Assembly (NCBI RefSeq): GCF_015670795.1
Contig: NZ_JADPCJ010000014.1
Location: forward strand, 1 to 58,264
Source: Collinsella aerofaciens
GTDB taxonomy: Bacteria; Actinomycetota; Coriobacteriia; Coriobacteriales; Coriobacteriaceae
Length of the DNA: 58,264 nt
Direction: 5' to 3'
Part shown: in pieces, positions 34,837-43,537 of the stretch
Position numbering within the stretch: position 1 is the first letter of the stretch
How the letters are laid out: each line of letters starts with the position of its first letter
Notes under the pieces: generated by a model
Seen by the model: only the letters and a program-made list of their open reading frames with translations
Told to the model about the DNA's origin: nothing
Database searches by the model: none
Program-made: the position numbers and the translations under genes

Positions 34837-35446
34837 GGGCGACCTCCTTGGTGGTCGAGAGGATTTCGTGGGCAAAGCCGAGCTCGACGGCGCGCTCGGC
34901 CGAAAGGTAGGTGTCTTTTGCAGTGAGGGACTGGATGCGCTTGGGCGTGAGGCCGCTGCGGTCCGAGAGGATTTGCGTGAGGGTCTTGCGGGTCTGCATG
35001 AGACGCCGGCTGGTTTCCTGCAGCGCAAGTGCCGAGCCGCCTGCCCCCTGGGGGATCAGCGGGTCGTGAATCATGAGCTCTGCATGGGGCGCCATACGGC
35101 GATCGTCGCCGCCCATAAAGATCACGGCGCCCATGGACGCGGCGAATTCCAGGCAGACGGTGCGGATGGGGCACGATGCGAGGCGCATGGCGTCATAGAT
35201 CGCAAGACCCGATCGCACGCTTCCGCCGGCGCTGGCGACAAATATGGTGATGGGGCGGCTGGGGTCGGTGGCATCGAGCAGGCGGATCTGCTGACATAGG
35301 TCGTGGGCCATCGGGGTTTCGATGTTTCCCATGACGGAGAGCTCGCGACGGGCGAGCATCTCATCGTAAATGCTGGTGAGCGTGATACCTCGGGCGGATT
35401 CACGCATGGTGAGGGGGCTGATGATGGGGGAATGATTGGTGTCCAT
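34829..35446 (-). CDS. ClpP-like serine protease (accessory)
   Basis: 205 residues. ClpP fold: NIETPMAHDLCQQI, ITIFVASAGGSVRSGLAIYD, then the nucleophile S104 in FAASMGA, H127 in MIHDP and D178 in KDTYLSA, so the catalytic triad is intact. The N-terminal hydrophobic-pocket and loop regions differ from housekeeping ClpP, and it lies away from clpX or tig. It resembles ClpP paralogs found on mobile elements. GAAAGGAG precedes the ATG. It is the middle gene of a three-gene operon and overlaps the VirD4-like start. Confidence 0.9.
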   Translation of the reverse strand: MDTNHSPIISPLTMRESARGITLTSIYDEMLARRELSVMGNIETPMAHDLCQQIRLLDATDPSRPITIFVASAGGSVRSGLAIYDAMRLASCPIRTVCLEFAASMGAVIFMGGDDRRMAPHAELMIHDPLIPQGAGGSALALQETSRRLMQTRKTLTQILSDRSGLTPKRIQSLTAKDTYLSAERAVELGFAHEILSTTKEVAHV

Positions 35447-35509
35447 GAGGACTCCTTTCTGTTGGTTGTGTTGTGGAATAGGATTGTTGCCCGTGGAGGG
35501 GCTGGCGGG

Positions 35510-36400
35510 CTACAGGGTTCGTCCGAGCCTGAGATCGAGCTCGGTTGTGGGGCAGGCTGCCTGTTCGTGCGGCTCGCAAGCGCCAAGGGCTCCAAAGCGA
35601 TGGAGCGTTGCGGCGGGCGTGGTGTAGGCGAGCCGCAGCTGATGCTCGACAGGGGCACATCCGTCATTTTTGTAATGAGCCGCGTAGTACTGCGCGATGC
35701 TGGCGTTCATCTCGCTGCCATTGCGATGGCGCTCAAACTGGCGTCTGCAGGTCTCGATGATCTTTGCTACCGACTTGGGTGCCGTCGCGGGAACAAGAGC
35801 GAGATAGCCCTCAAATAGCTCGTTGATGCTCAGGAGGCACAGCAGGTCGATCAGCGTCCTTATGGCTGCTCCCTCGGCGGAAAAGTGCGCGGTCATGCGG
35901 TTATATCGGTTACGGTCGACGATGGCCACATGGGGTCTTGGAGTTTTCTGCCCCGTGGTCCCGGGCTTTTGCCGCGCCTGTGTATTGAGCTCGACGTTGC
36001 AGCGCTTGAGGCCGTCCAACGGAAGGAACAGTGCGGTGCGCAGGGTGTTCCGCTTGCTTTCGAGTTCATGACGCTCGTCGGGTTTCCATTCGAGCTTGAG
36101 TTTCGTGTCGAGCGCCGTAAGCATATGGGCTAGGCAGCCTACGGTAAGAACGTACGAATCGTTGTCGCGTTTTGGGGCATAGGGGTCTGTCAGCTTGCGA
36201 ATGTCGGGGTCGCCCATGATCTTTGTGCAGCGCTTCAGCAGTTGAGGGTGGTCGGCCAAGATCGTCGCGAGCGGTAGCGACGCGTAGTTCTTGATGGTCG
36301 CGGCGGCAAAGGCGGCGTCATATTCGTTTGCATATGCTCGCTCAATGCGGGCATCCAGAATGCTTTTCTTATCGCCGTCTTCAGCGTGGTGGTTTGTCAT
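35510..36400 (-). CDS. Uncharacterised protein, first gene of the ClpP/VirD4-like operon
   Basis: 296 residues; I recognise no family. It appears mostly helical, with conserved-looking blocks ARIERAYANEYDAAFAAATI (about 17-36), SYVLTVGCLAHMLTALDTKLKLEW (82-105) and IRTLIDLLCLLSINELFEGYL (180-200). There is no signal peptide or clear membrane helix, and the C-terminus is Cys/His-containing. GGAGAAG precedes ATG 36400. An in-frame, His/Gln-rich extension to 36556 has no ribosome site. The ClpP-like gene follows 63 bases after its stop. It could be a substrate adaptor or replication/mobilisation protein; neither is shown. Confidence 0.8.
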   Translation of the reverse strand: MTNHHAEDGDKKSILDARIERAYANEYDAAFAAATIKNYASLPLATILADHPQLLKRCTKIMGDPDIRKLTDPYAPKRDNDSYVLTVGCLAHMLTALDTKLKLEWKPDERHELESKRNTLRTALFLPLDGLKRCNVELNTQARQKPGTTGQKTPRPHVAIVDRNRYNRMTAHFSAEGAAIRTLIDLLCLLSINELFEGYLALVPATAPKSVAKIIETCRRQFERHRNGSEMNASIAQYYAAHYKNDGCAPVEHQLRLAYTTPAATLHRFGALGACEPHEQAACPTTELDLRLGRTL

Positions 36401-36889
36401 AGCTTCTCCAAACGGTTGATGTTCGTGCTGTTTGTTGATGTGCTGGTTGTCGTGAGTGATGCGCTTGCCGTGGGTGATGTGCTGACGTTGGGGTGCTATG
36501 CGGTTTTCAATGAGCCCGTGAGGCAGTTGCTGCAGGGGCGGGATGGAACGGCCCATGCAAGGCGGAAGGCATCGTGCTCAAAATCGAGACAGCAATGCCC
36601 TGGGTGCCTCACATGTGGCAGTTACCTCATTAAGTTGTCATTGCGTTTGGGGTTGTACTTTGCCGATCTTCCTTCTCTTACACGCTAAAACTCAAACTTC
36701 ATATGCTCGATCTACTTAAAACCGCAACGGCGGTCTTTTATCAACTTATATGTCGGAACGCGTCTTTGCAAGTACTTTTTTGCCTTTGTTTCAAATGGGG
36801 TGGTTTTGCAACCGTCATACGCGCGCTGTGCGAACGTGCCCCGGCTCGGATAAGATAGTGCGCGATAAAAACGATGCAAGGAGGCACAT
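36401..36889. other. Divergent intergenic region
   Basis: About 490 bases between the minus-strand three-gene operon and a plus-strand HAD gene. The part near 36401-36500 is a C/A-rich tract on the minus strand with near-repeats of CAGCACATCA and CGCATCACTCACGACAACC, which could be an unstructured leader. A small hairpin CCGC/GGCG followed by TCTTTT lies at 36722-36737. No credible gene is seen. Confidence 0.4.
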
Positions 36890-37732
36890 ATGGCAATTAA
36901 AGCCATCGCGATGGATATTGACGGTACGCTCACCAACGACCAGAAAGTGATTAGCCCGCGCACGCGCGAAAAGCTGCTCGCGGCGCAGGAGTCGGGCATT
37001 AAGCTCATTTTGGCTTCGGGCCGTCCCGCATGGGGACTACATGCTCTGGCGCAGGAGCTCGACCTTCAAAACCATGACGGTCTGCTGGTTGCCTTTAATG
37101 GCGCGCATGTGGTCGACGCTCAGACCGATGAGGTCCTTTTTGACCAGGCCATGCCGGCTGACGAGCTGCACCGTCTGATTGATCACCTGCAAAACTATGA
37201 TGTGATCCCCATGATCTCGCTCGGGCGCGACCTGCATGTAGAGGACTCGTATCGCTGCATGATTACACTGCCGGACGGCTCGCAGAAGAATATCGTCAAA
37301 TACGAGCGCGATGCCTGCGACCTTAAGATTCGCGAAGTCGAGAGCCTTCATGAGGTGGCGGATGCTTATCCCGTGGACAAGCTGCTGACGGCGGGCGATC
37401 CGGCCTACCTGCAGGCACATTACGAGGAGATGTATGCGCCCTTTAAGCAGACGCTTTCGGGCATGTTTACGGCCGACTGGTACTTTGAGTACACGGCGCC
37501 CGGTATTGACAAGGCCCGCGCGCTCGAGGGTGCCCTGCCCAAGCTCGGCATCGATGCCAGCGAGGTCGTATCGTTTGGCGACGGCCAGAACGACAAGTCC
37601 ATGATCGAGTGGGCTGGTACCGGCGTCGCCATGGGTAACGCTGTCGATGAAGTCAAGGCCGTGGCCCAGATGGTGACCGCCAACAACAACGAAGACGGTA
37701 TCGCGGTGGCACTTGACCAGCTACTGGGTTAG
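36890..37732 (+). CDS. Cof-type HAD-superfamily phosphatase
   Basis: 280 residues. DIDGTLTND (nucleophile Asp), LASGRPAWG, the lysine region DKAR and GDGQNDKSMIEWAGTGVAMGNA (metal motif) define a class IIB HAD enzyme of the Cof/YidA type. YidA-like members dephosphorylate sugar phosphates; the substrate here is unknown. AAGGAGG precedes the ATG. A second HAD gene follows 63 bases downstream, probably co-transcribed. Confidence 0.93.
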   Translation: MAIKAIAMDIDGTLTNDQKVISPRTREKLLAAQESGIKLILASGRPAWGLHALAQELDLQNHDGLLVAFNGAHVVDAQTDEVLFDQAMPADELHRLIDHLQNYDVIPMISLGRDLHVEDSYRCMITLPDGSQKNIVKYERDACDLKIREVESLHEVADAYPVDKLLTAGDPAYLQAHYEEMYAPFKQTLSGMFTADWYFEYTAPGIDKARALEGALPKLGIDASEVVSFGDGQNDKSMIEWAGTGVAMGNAVDEVKAVAQMVTANNNEDGIAVALDQLLG

Positions 37733-37795
37733 AATCGCCGATAGTGCATGGTTCGGGCGTCCGCTTGCGGGCGCCCTTTTGTTAGGGAGGGTGCC

Positions 37796-38455
37796 GTGTC
37801 CGCATTTCCGTTCGACGCCGTTATCTTTGACATGGACGGCGTCATTGTCGACACCGAGTATTACTACCTGGGCGAGACTGCCGCGTTTGCCAAGGAGCTT
37901 GGGCTTAATCTGACTCAAGAGGAGTTGAACGGCCAGGTCGGTACCTCGCATCAGTTCTTCCTGCATATGCTGGTCGATTGGTTTGAGCGTGCCGGTAAGG
38001 GGCATTTCACTGGCGAGGAAGCGTTGGCCCGTTGGGACGAGTGGGCGCATAAGCGTCCGCGCGACTATCAGGCTTTGATCAACCCGGGCGCCGTGGATAC
38101 GATTCGAGAGCTGCCGCGCCGCGGCGTTCGCGTTGCGCTTGCCAGCTCGTCTCCCATGGATAGCATCGAGGAAGTGCTCAACGCATGCGGGCTGTCGGAT
38201 GCCTTTGAGTATGTGGTGAGCGGCGAGCAGTTTAAGGAGAGCAAGCCCGAGCCCGACATCTACCTGCATGCGCTGGATCTGCTGGGGCTGCCCGCGAATC
38301 GCTGCTGCTGCGTTGAGGATTCGGTGCCCGGCATCACCGCTGGCAAGCGAGCCGGCCTGACAGTCATTGCCAAGCGCGAGGAACGCTTTGGCTTTAGCCA
38401 GGATGCCGCGGACAAGATTATCGACCAGCTGCCGGAGCTGCTCACGCTTTCTTAG
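37796..38455 (+). CDS. Beta-phosphoglucomutase-like HAD phosphatase
   Basis: 219 residues from GTG after GGGAGGG. Nucleophile motif FDMDGVIVDTE, the helical class I cap, the threonine/serine motif LASSSP, the lysine in KESKPEPDIY and the acidic motif VEDSVPGITAGKRAGL are in the order seen for beta-PGM, phosphatase and phosphonatase relatives. The substrate is unknown. It follows another HAD gene and ends before a strong terminator. Confidence 0.92.
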   Translation: MSAFPFDAVIFDMDGVIVDTEYYYLGETAAFAKELGLNLTQEELNGQVGTSHQFFLHMLVDWFERAGKGHFTGEEALARWDEWAHKRPRDYQALINPGAVDTIRELPRRGVRVALASSSPMDSIEEVLNACGLSDAFEYVVSGEQFKESKPEPDIYLHALDLLGLPANRCCCVEDSVPGITAGKRAGLTVIAKREERFGFSQDAADKIIDQLPELLTLS

Positions 38456-38539
38456 GAGCGCGGTAGTTGCGCGTTTTTCGGGTCTGATGAGTAAATACCC
38501 GACATTTTGGTGCGGCAGCAAGCATACTTTATGCTAATG

Positions 38540-38578
38540 CGGGCTTAAGGACTTGCTGAATGCCCTTAAGCCCGTTTT
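38540..38578 (+). terminator. Terminator before the gntR gene
   Basis: A perfect 11-bp stem (38540-38550 with 38564-38574) followed by TTTT. Another hairpin, TCGGGT/ACCCGA (38478-38483 and 38497-38502), lies upstream. Confidence 0.82.
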
Positions 38579-38605
38579 AGACTTAATTGTGCTGGGAGAG
38601 GGTAT

Positions 38606-39349
38606 ATGCCACCGACTGAAGGGCTAACTGATGGTAAAGCAGCGATACCGCTGTACCAACAGGTTATTGATATCATTAAAAACGAAATCAACTCCGGTGC
38701 CTACAAGGCGGGCGCGCGGATACCCAACGAATTCGAATTGGCTGAGAGCTATAAAGTTGGCCGCGTTACCGTGCGACGCGCTATTGAGGAGCTCGTCCAG
38801 CAGGGCTATCTAACGAAGCGGCAGGGGAAAGGCACGTTTGTCAATGCCCCCAAGCTTAAGCGCAAGATTCGCCAGAAGGATGACGTCCAGAGTTTTTCGG
38901 ACGCATGCCGCGTTAACGGAATGGAGCCGGGGGCGTGCGTCATTTCGAGAAAGATACTGCCGGCAGATTCTACCGAAGCGCAGTTCTTTGGTGTTCCCGT
39001 TGGAACTGATTTGATTTGCGTTGAGCGTGTACGTACTGCCGATGGAGTCCCCGTCATGCTCGAGAACAACATATACGTTTACGAGGACAACGCCTATCTA
39101 TCAACGGCACCTCTATCTAACCAATCCATTTTTGAGTTCGTGCGCAACCGAACGGGCCGCACGCCCGCGTTTACCGACCCGTGCACGCTCGAGATCGCGT
39201 GCGCGTCGCCCGAGGTCGCTCGGCTGTTGGCAGTTCCCGTTGGCGAACCCTTGTTTTATATGGAAGCCTTCTTTTTCGATGAGCAGCGGCGGCCGTTTAT
39301 CATCGGTCGTCAGCGGATCGTTGGGTCTCGCTACGTTTTTGACATCTAG
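38606..39349 (+). CDS. GntR/HutC-family regulator of the frl-like operon
   Basis: 247 residues. An N-terminal winged helix (PLYQQVIDIIKNEINSGAYKAGARIPNE, GRVTVRRAIEELVQQGYL, GKGTFV) is joined to a UTRA effector domain ending FIIGRQRIVGSRYVF. HutC-type regulators usually sense a sugar phosphate or amino-acid metabolite; E. coli FrlR is of this type. It precedes the transporter and Amadori-catabolic genes and probably binds the palindrome at 39501-39523. GGGAGAGG precedes the ATG. Confidence 0.92.
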   Translation: MPPTEGLTDGKAAIPLYQQVIDIIKNEINSGAYKAGARIPNEFELAESYKVGRVTVRRAIEELVQQGYLTKRQGKGTFVNAPKLKRKIRQKDDVQSFSDACRVNGMEPGACVISRKILPADSTEAQFFGVPVGTDLICVERVRTADGVPVMLENNIYVYEDNAYLSTAPLSNQSIFEFVRNRTGRTPAFTDPCTLEIACASPEVARLLAVPVGEPLFYMEAFFFDEQRRPFIIGRQRIVGSRYVFDI

Positions 39350-39361
39350 GACATTGCGAAT

Positions 39362-39397
39362 GGAAGCGCCCGGTGGATCATCTCACCGGGCGTTTCC
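39362..39397 (+). terminator. Terminator after the gntR gene
   Basis: A 14-bp stem (39362-39375 with 39384-39397, one mismatch) around an eight-base loop. No strong T-tract follows. Confidence 0.6.
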
Positions 39398-39500
39398 ATA
39401 CCGTTCACGGCGCAAACGCAACCGTTCAACCGCGTTGCGGCAATCAGTTTGAAATTATCTTGATGAAGGAAAAGCTGTGGTAATCTATGGGACGTCATAG

Positions 39501-39523
39501 AACGTTTGCATTGTGCAAACGTT
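39501..39523. promoter_or_regulatory. Perfect 23-bp palindrome, probable operator
   Basis: AACGTTTGCA (39501-39510) and TGCAAACGTT (39514-39523) are exact inverted copies around TTG. It lies 42 bases before the transporter start and just after a possible extended -10 (TGGTAATCT, 39478-39486). It is the likely site of the neighbouring GntR regulator; a catabolite-type LacI protein is an alternative, since TGCAAACGTT resembles half of a cre site. Confidence 0.7.
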
Positions 39524-39565
39524 GAAGCGAGATGCGATGCAGTCTCGAGTTCTTTGGAGGTATCT

Positions 39566-41029
39566 ATGTCAGATACGAAGGCGAAGAAGACAAACAGACG
39601 TTTTAAGTTCAAATTACCGCATGTCTATACGATCATGTTCTTGCTGATAGTTGTCTTTGCGGTCCTGACTTGGATCGTTCCCTCTGGTCAGTATCAGCGC
39701 AAGACGATTTCGACAGCGGCGGGCGAGCGTGAAGTCGCCGTTGCTGGAACCTATGAGCAGGTCGATAAGAACTACACCGATTCCGAGACCGGCGAGACCA
39801 TCAATCTGGGTCAGGATATCTTCGCGGTTCTGCAAGCGCCCACCAAGGGTATCCAAGAGGCTGCCGACGTCGTTGCGTTCGTCTTATTGATTGGCGGATC
39901 GTTCGCGATCATCACCAAGACCAACGCTTTGAATGCCGGCATGAGCCGTGTGATTAAAAAGCTCAAGAACAAGGACATCCTCATCATTCCCATCACGATG
40001 ACGTTGCTGTCCATTTGTGGCACTACGTTTGGTATGTCTGAGGAAGCCCTGCCGTTCTATGCCATCTTCATTCCCATCATGATGGGTATCGGTTATGACT
40101 CGATGACGGCATTCATCATCTGCTTCCTTGGTCCTAACCTGGGATATTGTGCTTCGACCATCGACCCGTTTAATGTTTTGATCGCCCAAGGCATCATTGG
40201 CATCGAGGGTAATCCGCAACTGTGGCTGCGTGCCGTTTCTTGGGTCATCTTCACTGCCGTCGGTATCGCATGGGCCATGCGCTACGCCATGCGCGTCAAG
40301 AAAAACCCCGAGTCGTCCATTGTGTACGAGGACGATAAGCTCAAGCGTATTGAATTTTCCGTGACCGATGCCTCCATCGAGGAAGAGTTCACTATCCGTC
40401 AGAAGCTCGTGCTTATCGATTTTGCTTGCGGTATGGGCATTATCGTCTGGGGTCTTGTTACCCAGGGCTGGTACATGAATCAGATTTCCGCCGTGTTCCT
40501 TGGCATGGGCTTGCTTGCCGGTATCCTGGGCGGCCTTGACCAGCAGACGATCGCAGAGGAGTTCGTTAAGGGTCTCGCCGACTTTGCGTACGCTGCCGTC
40601 GTTATCGGTATCGCTCGCGGTATTCTGGTCATCGCCGAGGGCGGCATGATCATCGACACCATCCTCCAGGCGCTCGCTACCGCGCTCGCCGGTGCACCCG
40701 CCGCCGTCTACACCACGTTTATGTATGTCGTCCTTGGTCTGCTCTCTTTGCTGGTTCCCTCGAGTTCTGGCCTGGCGGCTCTCACCATGCCCGTTATGGG
40801 CCCCCTGACCGAGCTCATGGGCCTCAATCCCGAGGCGGCCGTCACCGCGCTCCAGTTTGCCAACCAGACCATCAACACCATCAGCCCCGTGGCGGGCATG
40901 ACGGTCGCCGGTCTTGCCGTGGCTAGGATTTCGTTTGGCCAATGGTGGAAGACCATTTGGAAGTTCTTCATTTTCATGGTCGTCTTTGGCCTGATCGTAA
41001 CGGCAATCTCTGGCATGCTTCCGGTGTAG
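39566..41029 (+). CDS. YfcC-family carrier (putative fructoselysine/amino-acid transporter)
   Basis: 487 residues with about 12 membrane helices, starting at HVYTIMFLLIVVFAVLTWIVPSGQY, the family hallmark. Conserved GTTFGMSEEALPFYAIF and LVPSSSGLAALTMPVMGPL segments match YfcC/ArcD-like carriers, which move amino acids or di/tripeptide-like substrates. It takes the place of FrlA in the E. coli fructoselysine operon, so it may import fructoselysine or a related Amadori compound; that is inference from context. TTGGAGG precedes the ATG. The next gene begins nine bases after its stop. Confidence 0.92.
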   Translation: MSDTKAKKTNRRFKFKLPHVYTIMFLLIVVFAVLTWIVPSGQYQRKTISTAAGEREVAVAGTYEQVDKNYTDSETGETINLGQDIFAVLQAPTKGIQEAADVVAFVLLIGGSFAIITKTNALNAGMSRVIKKLKNKDILIIPITMTLLSICGTTFGMSEEALPFYAIFIPIMMGIGYDSMTAFIICFLGPNLGYCASTIDPFNVLIAQGIIGIEGNPQLWLRAVSWVIFTAVGIAWAMRYAMRVKKNPESSIVYEDDKLKRIEFSVTDASIEEEFTIRQKLVLIDFACGMGIIVWGLVTQGWYMNQISAVFLGMGLLAGILGGLDQQTIAEEFVKGLADFAYAAVVIGIARGILVIAEGGMIIDTILQALATALAGAPAAVYTTFMYVVLGLLSLLVPSSSGLAALTMPVMGPLTELMGLNPEAAVTALQFANQTINTISPVAGMTVAGLAVARISFGQWWKTIWKFFIFMVVFGLIVTAISGMLPV

Positions 41030-41038
41030 GTGGTTGTG

Positions 41039-42622
41039 ATGTCTGATCGTTTGACGGTCCTGACGTCTAAGAGCGTCTTTACCGGTACGGGGGACCTGCC
41101 GTTTGAAGGTTTCGTAGCGGTCCGTGGCAATCGAATTGAGGCTGTTGGCACCAAGTGTGAGGTAACTTCGTATTTGACCCAGGCGGACGATGTAGTTGAC
41201 CTGGGCGACCGCACTGTCATGCCTGGCCTGATCGATGTGCATACCTTCTATACAGGTTGGGCGCTGCGGACGTTGGGGTCTGATCTGTCCGGCATCGCTG
41301 ATGCCAAAGAGGCTGTGTCGCTCTTGCGTGCATGGAAAGAAGATCATCCGGATTGCGCGGCGGCTTTTGGCCACAACCTACCCGAAACGTTGGCATCGGA
41401 TGCCGAGAACGCAAATACGGCAGCTGTGTTTGACGATTGTTTTGGCGATATCCCTGTCGTCTGCTTTACACCGGGTGCGGAGACCTGCGTTCTCAATGCT
41501 GCCGCCAGTGCGCGATACGGCTTTACACCCCAGGCGTGCTATGCCGAGAAGATCTGGCGCATGATGAGTGATTTCCTTGCGCTGACCGAGGTGCGTGCCG
41601 GGTATTCGGACTACATGAGCATGCTTAACGAGCGTGGCGTTACCGCCATCAAGGAAATGGCGTTTGATGACTACTATGGCTTTGCCGACGAAATGGCTCG
41701 CCGTGAGGAATCTGGTGAGCTGACGGTTCGCGTCTCTATGATGTCGCAGCCGGTGGGCGCCGGTGCAAATCTGGCATATGCCCGCGAGGCACGAGAGCGC
41801 TTCCGGGGACCGTTCGTTCGTTTTTCTGGCTTCAACCGTATGACCGATCGCGGCGTATGGGCGGGGCTTGCAGAGATGATAGACCCCTATGAGGACTCGG
41901 CCGATGCGGGCGCTGCCGGCAAGACGGTCGTCGAGGAGCCAGAGTGGGATCTGATTGAGAGCGAGCTGCGTGCAATTGATGCTGACGGCTTCCGATATTC
42001 CTTGCATTGCCAGGGCGATGGCGCCGTTCGTCGCACCGTGGCGCTCTATGCCTCGCTGCCTCGAGACGAGCATGGACGGATGCTTCGCCGCCATGCGATT
42101 ACCGATCTCGAGAACTCTGACCCGACCGATCTTGTCGAGTTTGGCAAGTTAGGTGGAATTTGCGAGGTCTATCCGCAGATTCTGACGCTGGACCGGCGCG
42201 AGGATTGCCTGTCGATGATGCGTCGACAAATTGGCGAGACGCGACTTTTACACAGCTGGAATCGCCGCGGCATGGAAGATTCCGGATGCACAGTGTGCTG
42301 TGGAACGGATTTGCCGCTGCTGATTCCGAGCCTGGGCGAGTCAATCTACAGCGCGTGCGGCGGATTCTTCGCCGACGGACTGCCCGTGAATGAGGTCAAC
42401 ACGCTGACGCTTGTCGAGCTCTTGCGGGCTTGGACTGCCGGGGGCGCGTACGATCTGATGCGCGAAGACGAGCTGGGTACGCTTGAGGTTGGCAAGCTTG
42501 CCGATATCTGCGTGCTCGATCGGGATGTGTTTGACCTCGATTATCGCGACGCACGCGATCTTGCGGTTGATATGACGATGTCGGATGGACAAATCGTGTT
42601 CGATCGAAATAAGGAGGCATAA
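41039..42622 (+). CDS. Amidohydrolase (YtcJ-like) in the frl-like operon
   Basis: 527 residues. Amidohydrolase_3 layout: small N-terminal beta part, PGLIDVHTF (63-70), a possible carboxylated lysine in AIKEMAFDDYYG, SLHCQGDGAVRR, RHAITDLENS and the metal Asp in CCGTDLP. The usual HxH is HTF here (H68, F70), so one metal ligand is lost. It lies between the transporter and the epimerase gene, so it may hydrolyse an acyl or peptide bond of imported Amadori products; not shown. The ribosome site is weak (AGGTGG). Confidence 0.88.
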   Translation: MSDRLTVLTSKSVFTGTGDLPFEGFVAVRGNRIEAVGTKCEVTSYLTQADDVVDLGDRTVMPGLIDVHTFYTGWALRTLGSDLSGIADAKEAVSLLRAWKEDHPDCAAAFGHNLPETLASDAENANTAAVFDDCFGDIPVVCFTPGAETCVLNAAASARYGFTPQACYAEKIWRMMSDFLALTEVRAGYSDYMSMLNERGVTAIKEMAFDDYYGFADEMARREESGELTVRVSMMSQPVGAGANLAYAREARERFRGPFVRFSGFNRMTDRGVWAGLAEMIDPYEDSADAGAAGKTVVEEPEWDLIESELRAIDADGFRYSLHCQGDGAVRRTVALYASLPRDEHGRMLRRHAITDLENSDPTDLVEFGKLGGICEVYPQILTLDRREDCLSMMRRQIGETRLLHSWNRRGMEDSGCTVCCGTDLPLLIPSLGESIYSACGGFFADGLPVNEVNTLTLVELLRAWTAGGAYDLMREDELGTLEVGKLADICVLDRDVFDLDYRDARDLAVDMTMSDGQIVFDRNKEA

Positions 42623-42623
42623 G

Positions 42624-43475
42624 ATGTCTGAATCCAAACCGACGCTGCACCGCGAGCAGATTGCGGGCATGAATATCCACTACATCATGTGGTCGCTCGA
42701 TTACTTCCTTGATGTGCAGCAGCGCTTGGGCTTTGAGTCCATTGAGCTGTGGTGTGCAGAGCCGCATGTGACGCTCGACCACACGGGCTACTTTGAGGCT
42801 GAGGTCCTGGCGAAAAAGGCTGCAGACCGTGGGCTTAGGTATCGTACTCTGTGCCCCGAGAATGTTGTCTATCCTTGGCAGTATTGCGCACGCAAACCGC
42901 TGCATGAGCAGCGCAGCCTGGCGTACTTTAAGCACGGCATTGAGCTTGCCGAGGTACTTGGGTGCGACCGTATGTCCGTCAACTCGGGCTGGGGCGACTG
43001 GGACGAGGACCGCGAGGAAGCTTGGAAGCGCAGCCGCGAGCACTTGTCCATTCTGGCGGAGTATGCCGGCGAGCACGGTTTGGTGCTTACGATGGAAAGC
43101 CTGCGTCCCGAGGAGAGCAACCTTGTGACGACGGTTTCCGATGCGAAGCGCATGATTGACGAGGTCGCGAGCCCGTACTTACAGCCCATGGTTGATACAA
43201 CCGCGATGGGCGTTGCAGGCGAGACGCTCGAGGACTGGTTTGTCGCCTTTGGTGATGGGGCAATTCACGAGATGCACTTTATCGACGGTGATCCGTATGG
43301 TCATCTGGTGTGGGGCGATGGCAAGCACGATATGGACGCCTTCGTCGCCACACTCAACGCCCATGGTTTCGACGGCATGCTGGGCCAGGAAATCACGGAC
43401 GGTCGTTACTACGATGACCCGGCGGCGGCAGATGCCAAGAACATGGCCGCATTCGAGAAATATCTGATTGACTAA
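42624..43475 (+). CDS. frlC: FrlC-like sugar-amine epimerase
   Basis: 283 residues. Xylose-isomerase-like TIM-barrel epimerase: IELWCAEPHVTLD, MSVNSGWGDWDEDREEAW, LTMESLRPEESN, VDTTAMG, HFIDGDPYGHLVWGDG and GQEITDGRYY, with metal ligands Glu, Asp, His and Glu in the expected order. FrlC interconverts fructoselysine and its C3 epimer psicoselysine. AAGGAGG precedes the ATG, one base past the amidohydrolase stop. Assignment rests on the frlB and frlD genes that follow. Confidence 0.88.
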   Translation: MSESKPTLHREQIAGMNIHYIMWSLDYFLDVQQRLGFESIELWCAEPHVTLDHTGYFEAEVLAKKAADRGLRYRTLCPENVVYPWQYCARKPLHEQRSLAYFKHGIELAEVLGCDRMSVNSGWGDWDEDREEAWKRSREHLSILAEYAGEHGLVLTMESLRPEESNLVTTVSDAKRMIDEVASPYLQPMVDTTAMGVAGETLEDWFVAFGDGAIHEMHFIDGDPYGHLVWGDGKHDMDAFVATLNAHGFDGMLGQEITDGRYYDDPAAADAKNMAAFEKYLID

Positions 43476-43537
43476 AACAACCATCGGCCACGCAACCAAC
43501 GTCATTGATTGCGGGCCAAATAAGAAAGGAACTGGAT

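Noticed and set aside
33532..36400. Complete conjugative element
   Set aside because: A VirD4-like ATPase alone is not enough: no relaxase, VirB4, integrase or attachment repeats were found in the neighbourhood.
36386..36688. 100-codon plus-strand frame in the intergenic region
   Set aside because: It overlaps the start region of the minus-strand operon, lacks a ribosome site and resembles no protein family.
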